Shown: piece by piece, positions 61,764-64,000 of the stretch
Layout: the number at the start of each line of letters is the position of its first letter
How positions within the stretch are numbered: the stretch's first letter is position 1
DNA from: Cesiribacteraceae bacterium YIM B00369
GTDB lineage: Bacteria > Bacteroidota > Bacteroidia > Cytophagales > Cyclobacteriaceae
Direction: 5' to 3'
NCBI GenBank assembly: GCA_017948555.1
Contig: JAFMYY010000015.1
Coordinates: 62,001 to 126,000 of the forward strand
Length of the DNA stretch: 64,000 nt
Made by a program: the position numbers and the translations under genes
The notes under the pieces: model-generated
The model's input: only the letters and a program-made list of their open reading frames with translations
What the model was told of the DNA's origin: nothing
Databases searched by the model: none

Positions 61764-62963
61764 TCAGAGGGCCTCCTCTGCTTTTTTCACAGCAGCTTTA
61801 CGGGGCGCTTTATTCAGCAGACGATCGTAAATAGCTTCCAGATCTTTTTCCTTCTCCACCACATCCAGCTCTTTTAAGGTAAAAGCCTGCCCCTGCCTGC
61901 CTATATTCTCTCTTTTTGTATGATCTTCAGCTAATGTAACAATCTGCTTCGCCAGCTCATCCACATTATGCTCTCTGGCAAGCATCCCTGTTTCTCCATG
62001 CTCCACTATGTAGGGAATCCCGGCATGGTAAGTGGCTATTACAGGAAGCCCGGCTGAACGTGCTTCAATAAGCGCCCCCGGAATACCCTCTTTCTCTCCC
62101 TGCCCTGTGGTTATGCTCGGGTGCACGAAAATATCGGCTTTTTCCAGTAATGAATGATGCTGTTCAGACCCATAAGGTATAAGACCATGCATGCTGACGT
62201 TTTTGATATTTTCTTCCCTGATAAAAGTTTCCAGTTTATTTCTGAGCTCCCCATCTCCTGCAATATGCAGGTGAAGATTTTTTTCTGTGGCAGCCGAAGC
62301 CTTTTTAAATGCCTTCAGCAAAAAGAGATGCCCTTTTTTTTCTGTTAGTGAACTTATAATTAACAGCTGTATATCGTTTTTGTTTGGATATTTTCTTTCC
62401 CTGTAAAAAGGACGGGGGTCTGAACCGTGATAATGTACAATTATCTTTTCCTCAGGACACCCCAGTTTTATAAGGTCCTCCTTCATATCCGGACTCATTG
62501 CTGTATAGGCTGTTATCCCCGGGTTATTGAATAACTTTTGCTGCAACCACCTTTTACCGTAGCCTTTCCAGCGGTTTGGAAAAGAGGTACAATCGTAACC
62601 ATAGAACGACACCAGCACCGGCAAAGCCAGTTCCCTCATGGCATCGGCATACACAAGCGCATCCACGCCATAATGGATATGTGCAATAGAAGCTCCGCTG
62701 TTGCGGATGTATTTTTTTAACTTGTCTTTATCGGCCGGGCTCAGCCTCCTGAGCTTCCTGTACAGAAAATTACCTATAGGTCCATGCACAGCCCCATATA
62801 TCTTATACTCTCCGCCTTCAAGCCGCTCTTTAAATACAGAGCCGGTTTCTTCGCAGTAAACTATGAGCGGATCGTATTTTTCGTGATGGATGATCTGGTT
62901 ATAAATAAAAGAAGCTGTAGGCGGCAAAAATTTGCGCGCCAGGTGTACTACTTTCTCAGCCAT
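61764..62963 (-). CDS. Glycosyltransferase GT4
   Basis: 399 residues. The N-terminal half has HLARKFLPPTASFIYNQI and SIAHIHYGVDAL. The C-terminal half shows LLIISSLTEKKGHLFLLKAF, LHIAGDGELRNKLE, and HPSITTGQGEKEGIPGALIEARSAGLPVIAT with the two conserved Glu of the EX7E donor site, typical of colanic-acid-type GT4 enzymes (WcaL-like). A Lys/Ala-rich tail ends the protein. It lies four bases after the stop of the asparagine-synthase-like gene, so the two are co-transcribed. Donor sugar is unknown. Confidence 0.92.
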   Translation of the reverse strand: MAEKVVHLARKFLPPTASFIYNQIIHHEKYDPLIVYCEETGSVFKERLEGGEYKIYGAVHGPIGNFLYRKLRRLSPADKDKLKKYIRNSGASIAHIHYGVDALVYADAMRELALPVLVSFYGYDCTSFPNRWKGYGKRWLQQKLFNNPGITAYTAMSPDMKEDLIKLGCPEEKIIVHYHGSDPRPFYRERKYPNKNDIQLLIISSLTEKKGHLFLLKAFKKASAATEKNLHLHIAGDGELRNKLETFIREENIKNVSMHGLIPYGSEQHHSLLEKADIFVHPSITTGQGEKEGIPGALIEARSAGLPVIATYHAGIPYIVEHGETGMLAREHNVDELAKQIVTLAEDHTKRENIGRQGQAFTLKELDVVEKEKDLEAIYDRLLNKAPRKAAVKKAEEAL

Positions 62964-62967
62964 AAGT

Positions 62968-64000
62968 CTATTTTTTCAGGTTATTGGCAGCCAGCCAGTG
63001 TTGCAATGAGCTTAACTTAATATTATTCTTGGAATCCGTATTACGGGCTTCTTTGAGCCGCTGGTTATTGAACATGTATTCATACCTGCCGTTAACCGGA
63101 TACTCAGAAAAGTACTGCCAGATGGGCTCCAGCGAACGGAAACTCCCTTTTGCCTTTATCTTATCTTTATAATACCAGTACTGAACCGACATAAGAGGTA
63201 AAGTGGCTTTACTGAGCAGGTAACGGGGCTTATACCCATGGGTGGATAATATACCGGAAAGCTCAGGCTTATTTTTATGGATCAGGGAAACATAAAAGCG
63301 GTGAGTCTGGATGCTTTTCACCAGATTTTTCTGCCCGCTCCAGTGGTATACCCAGGGGAATGGCGTCTTCAGCAAGGTTTCCACAAACTCAATATCCAGA
63401 AAAGGATGCAGGTTTTCCACATAAGGGCGTTCCACCTTTATTTCCTTCATAAAATATTTCCTTACCCCAACCATCAGTAAAAAGTAAAAATATTTTACCG
63501 GCAACTTATGCTTATTCACCACATAAGGGTTGGTTAGCACCCGCTCTTCCAGTTCTGCCCGGTTTTTCAGCAGCATATCCTGCTTAATATAACCTTCCTG
63601 CACCACCCCGGAGAGTATTTGCTGCAGCTCCCTGTCAGGATCCTCACTGTTCAGGAGGGTTTTCATATTGCTGTCGATAAAGTTACCCACACTGGTAGGA
63701 TGCTTGATCAGTTCACTGCCAAACAGGCCGGTAAGAATGCTGTCGAATTCATTCCCTAACTTATTAAAAGCATATAAATAATTAGCCCTGCTTGCTTCGG
63801 CAATTCCATCGCCCAGGGTTATTGCCTGGCGGGCATTTGCTGAAAATTGTTCTTTATAGTTATTATCCAGAAAAATGGGCCTGAATTTTAAACCCATAGT
63901 GGCAGCAATCTTCTGTGGAATGGCAAGGTCATAAGTATCCCTTATCCCATAACTGTAAAAGAGATATTTTTTGGCTTTATCCCCCAGCAGTGCCAGGTTG
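62968..64000 (-). CDS. Asparagine synthase-like protein, C-terminal part (5' end outside window)
   Basis: The frame stays open from the stop at 62968 to the window edge: 343 residues are visible and the ATG at 63897 is internal. The part before it reads KKYLFYSYGIRDTYDLAIPQKIAA and onward to GLKFRPI, and DSILTGLFGSELI follows; these resemble the ATP-pyrophosphatase synthase domain of asparagine synthases, with the usual DGxDExFxGY block changed to TGLFGSELI. LHPFLDIEFVETLLKTP matches the later conserved segment of AsnB. Similar proteins in polysaccharide loci amidate uronic acids. Whether it keeps the glutaminase domain cannot be seen. It is co-transcribed with the GT4 gene. Confidence 0.78.
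   Translation of the reverse strand, partial: NLALLGDKAKKYLFYSYGIRDTYDLAIPQKIAATMGLKFRPIFLDNNYKEQFSANARQAITLGDGIAEASRANYLYAFNKLGNEFDSILTGLFGSELIKHPTSVGNFIDSNMKTLLNSEDPDRELQQILSGVVQEGYIKQDMLLKNRAELEERVLTNPYVVNKHKLPVKYFYFLLMVGVRKYFMKEIKVERPYVENLHPFLDIEFVETLLKTPFPWVYHWSGQKNLVKSIQTHRFYVSLIHKNKPELSGILSTHGYKPRYLLSKATLPLMSVQYWYYKDKIKAKGSFRSLEPIWQYFSEYPVNGRYEYMFNNQRLKEARNTDSKNNIKLSSLQHWLAANNLKK

Noticed and set aside
1-64000. Mobile elements, tRNA or rRNA genes, CRISPR arrays
   Set aside because: No transposase, integrase, tRNA cloverleaf, rRNA-like segment or regularly spaced repeat was recognised on either strand.

Overview
The window is AT-rich bacterial DNA from a member of the Bacteroidota, probably order Cytophagales. 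The evidence is a secreted protein (35497-37527) ending in a type B type IX secretion C-terminal domain, weak Shine-Dalgarno sequences, a Bacteroidota-style initiating sugar transferase fused to an unusual N-terminal domain, and low-complexity intergenic tracts. Almost every gene serves synthesis, modification or export of cell-surface polysaccharide. No rRNA, tRNA, CRISPR array, transposase or phage gene was seen. Both ends of the window cut a gene: a nitroreductase-family protein on the left and an asparagine-synthase-like protein on the right.

Layout. 1-6.1 kb (+): nitroreductase, Wzx-like flippase, pyruvyltransferase, strong hairpins, then two GT4 glycosyltransferases. 6.1-13 kb: a NodB-type deacetylase, an orphan membrane protein with acidic/His motifs in its helices, a clan GH-A lipoprotein hydrolase, a frameshifted relic of the orphan membrane protein, and two GT2 enzymes. 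13.5-16 kb (+): two tandem acyltransferase-3 paralogs. 16-25 kb (-): an ABC-export operon (Wzm, Wzt with C-terminal glycan-recognition domain) followed by four GT2 enzymes, one of them fused to a methyltransferase, a deacetylase and a GT8-like enzyme. 25.4-35.2 kb: rfbC/rfbD, a second flippase, a methyltransferase, and two copies of a GT4 + Trm112-like methyltransferase pair in rearranged orientation. 35.5-37.5 kb: the secreted protein. 37.8-44.9 kb (-): a GtrA / DPM1-like GT2 / GT-C membrane transferase set, preceded in the same operon by ugd, rfbC, a DegT aminotransferase and a rhamnosyltransferase-like GT2. 45-57.6 kb (-): the Wzy-pathway core (GDP-mannose 6-dehydrogenase-like enzyme, initiating sugar transferase, wza, wzc, wzy), genes resembling wbpE-wbpD-wbpB for diacetamido-uronic acid, and rfbF with a UDP-xylose-synthase-like SDR. 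57.8-64 kb (-): an asparagine-synthase-like gene, GT4, deacetylase-like, ATP-grasp, phosphatidylserine-decarboxylase-like and DUF354 genes, the last four nearly or actually overlapping.

How it fits together (inference). The locus has parts of both main export routes: a Wzx/Wzy/Wza/Wzc route and an ABC Wzm/Wzt route. Nucleotide-sugar enzymes would supply dTDP-rhamnose (last two steps only), UDP-glucuronate, GDP-mannuronate, a UDP-diacetamido-uronate and possibly a CDP- or UDP-pentose. Decoration would come from acyltransferases, pyruvyltransferase, methyltransferases, deacetylases, GtrAB-like lipid-linked sugar transfer and perhaps amidation. The least explained parts are the 57.8-61.6 kb ATP-grasp/decarboxylase cassette, the orphan membrane protein with its relic, and the membrane-helix-less initiating transferase.
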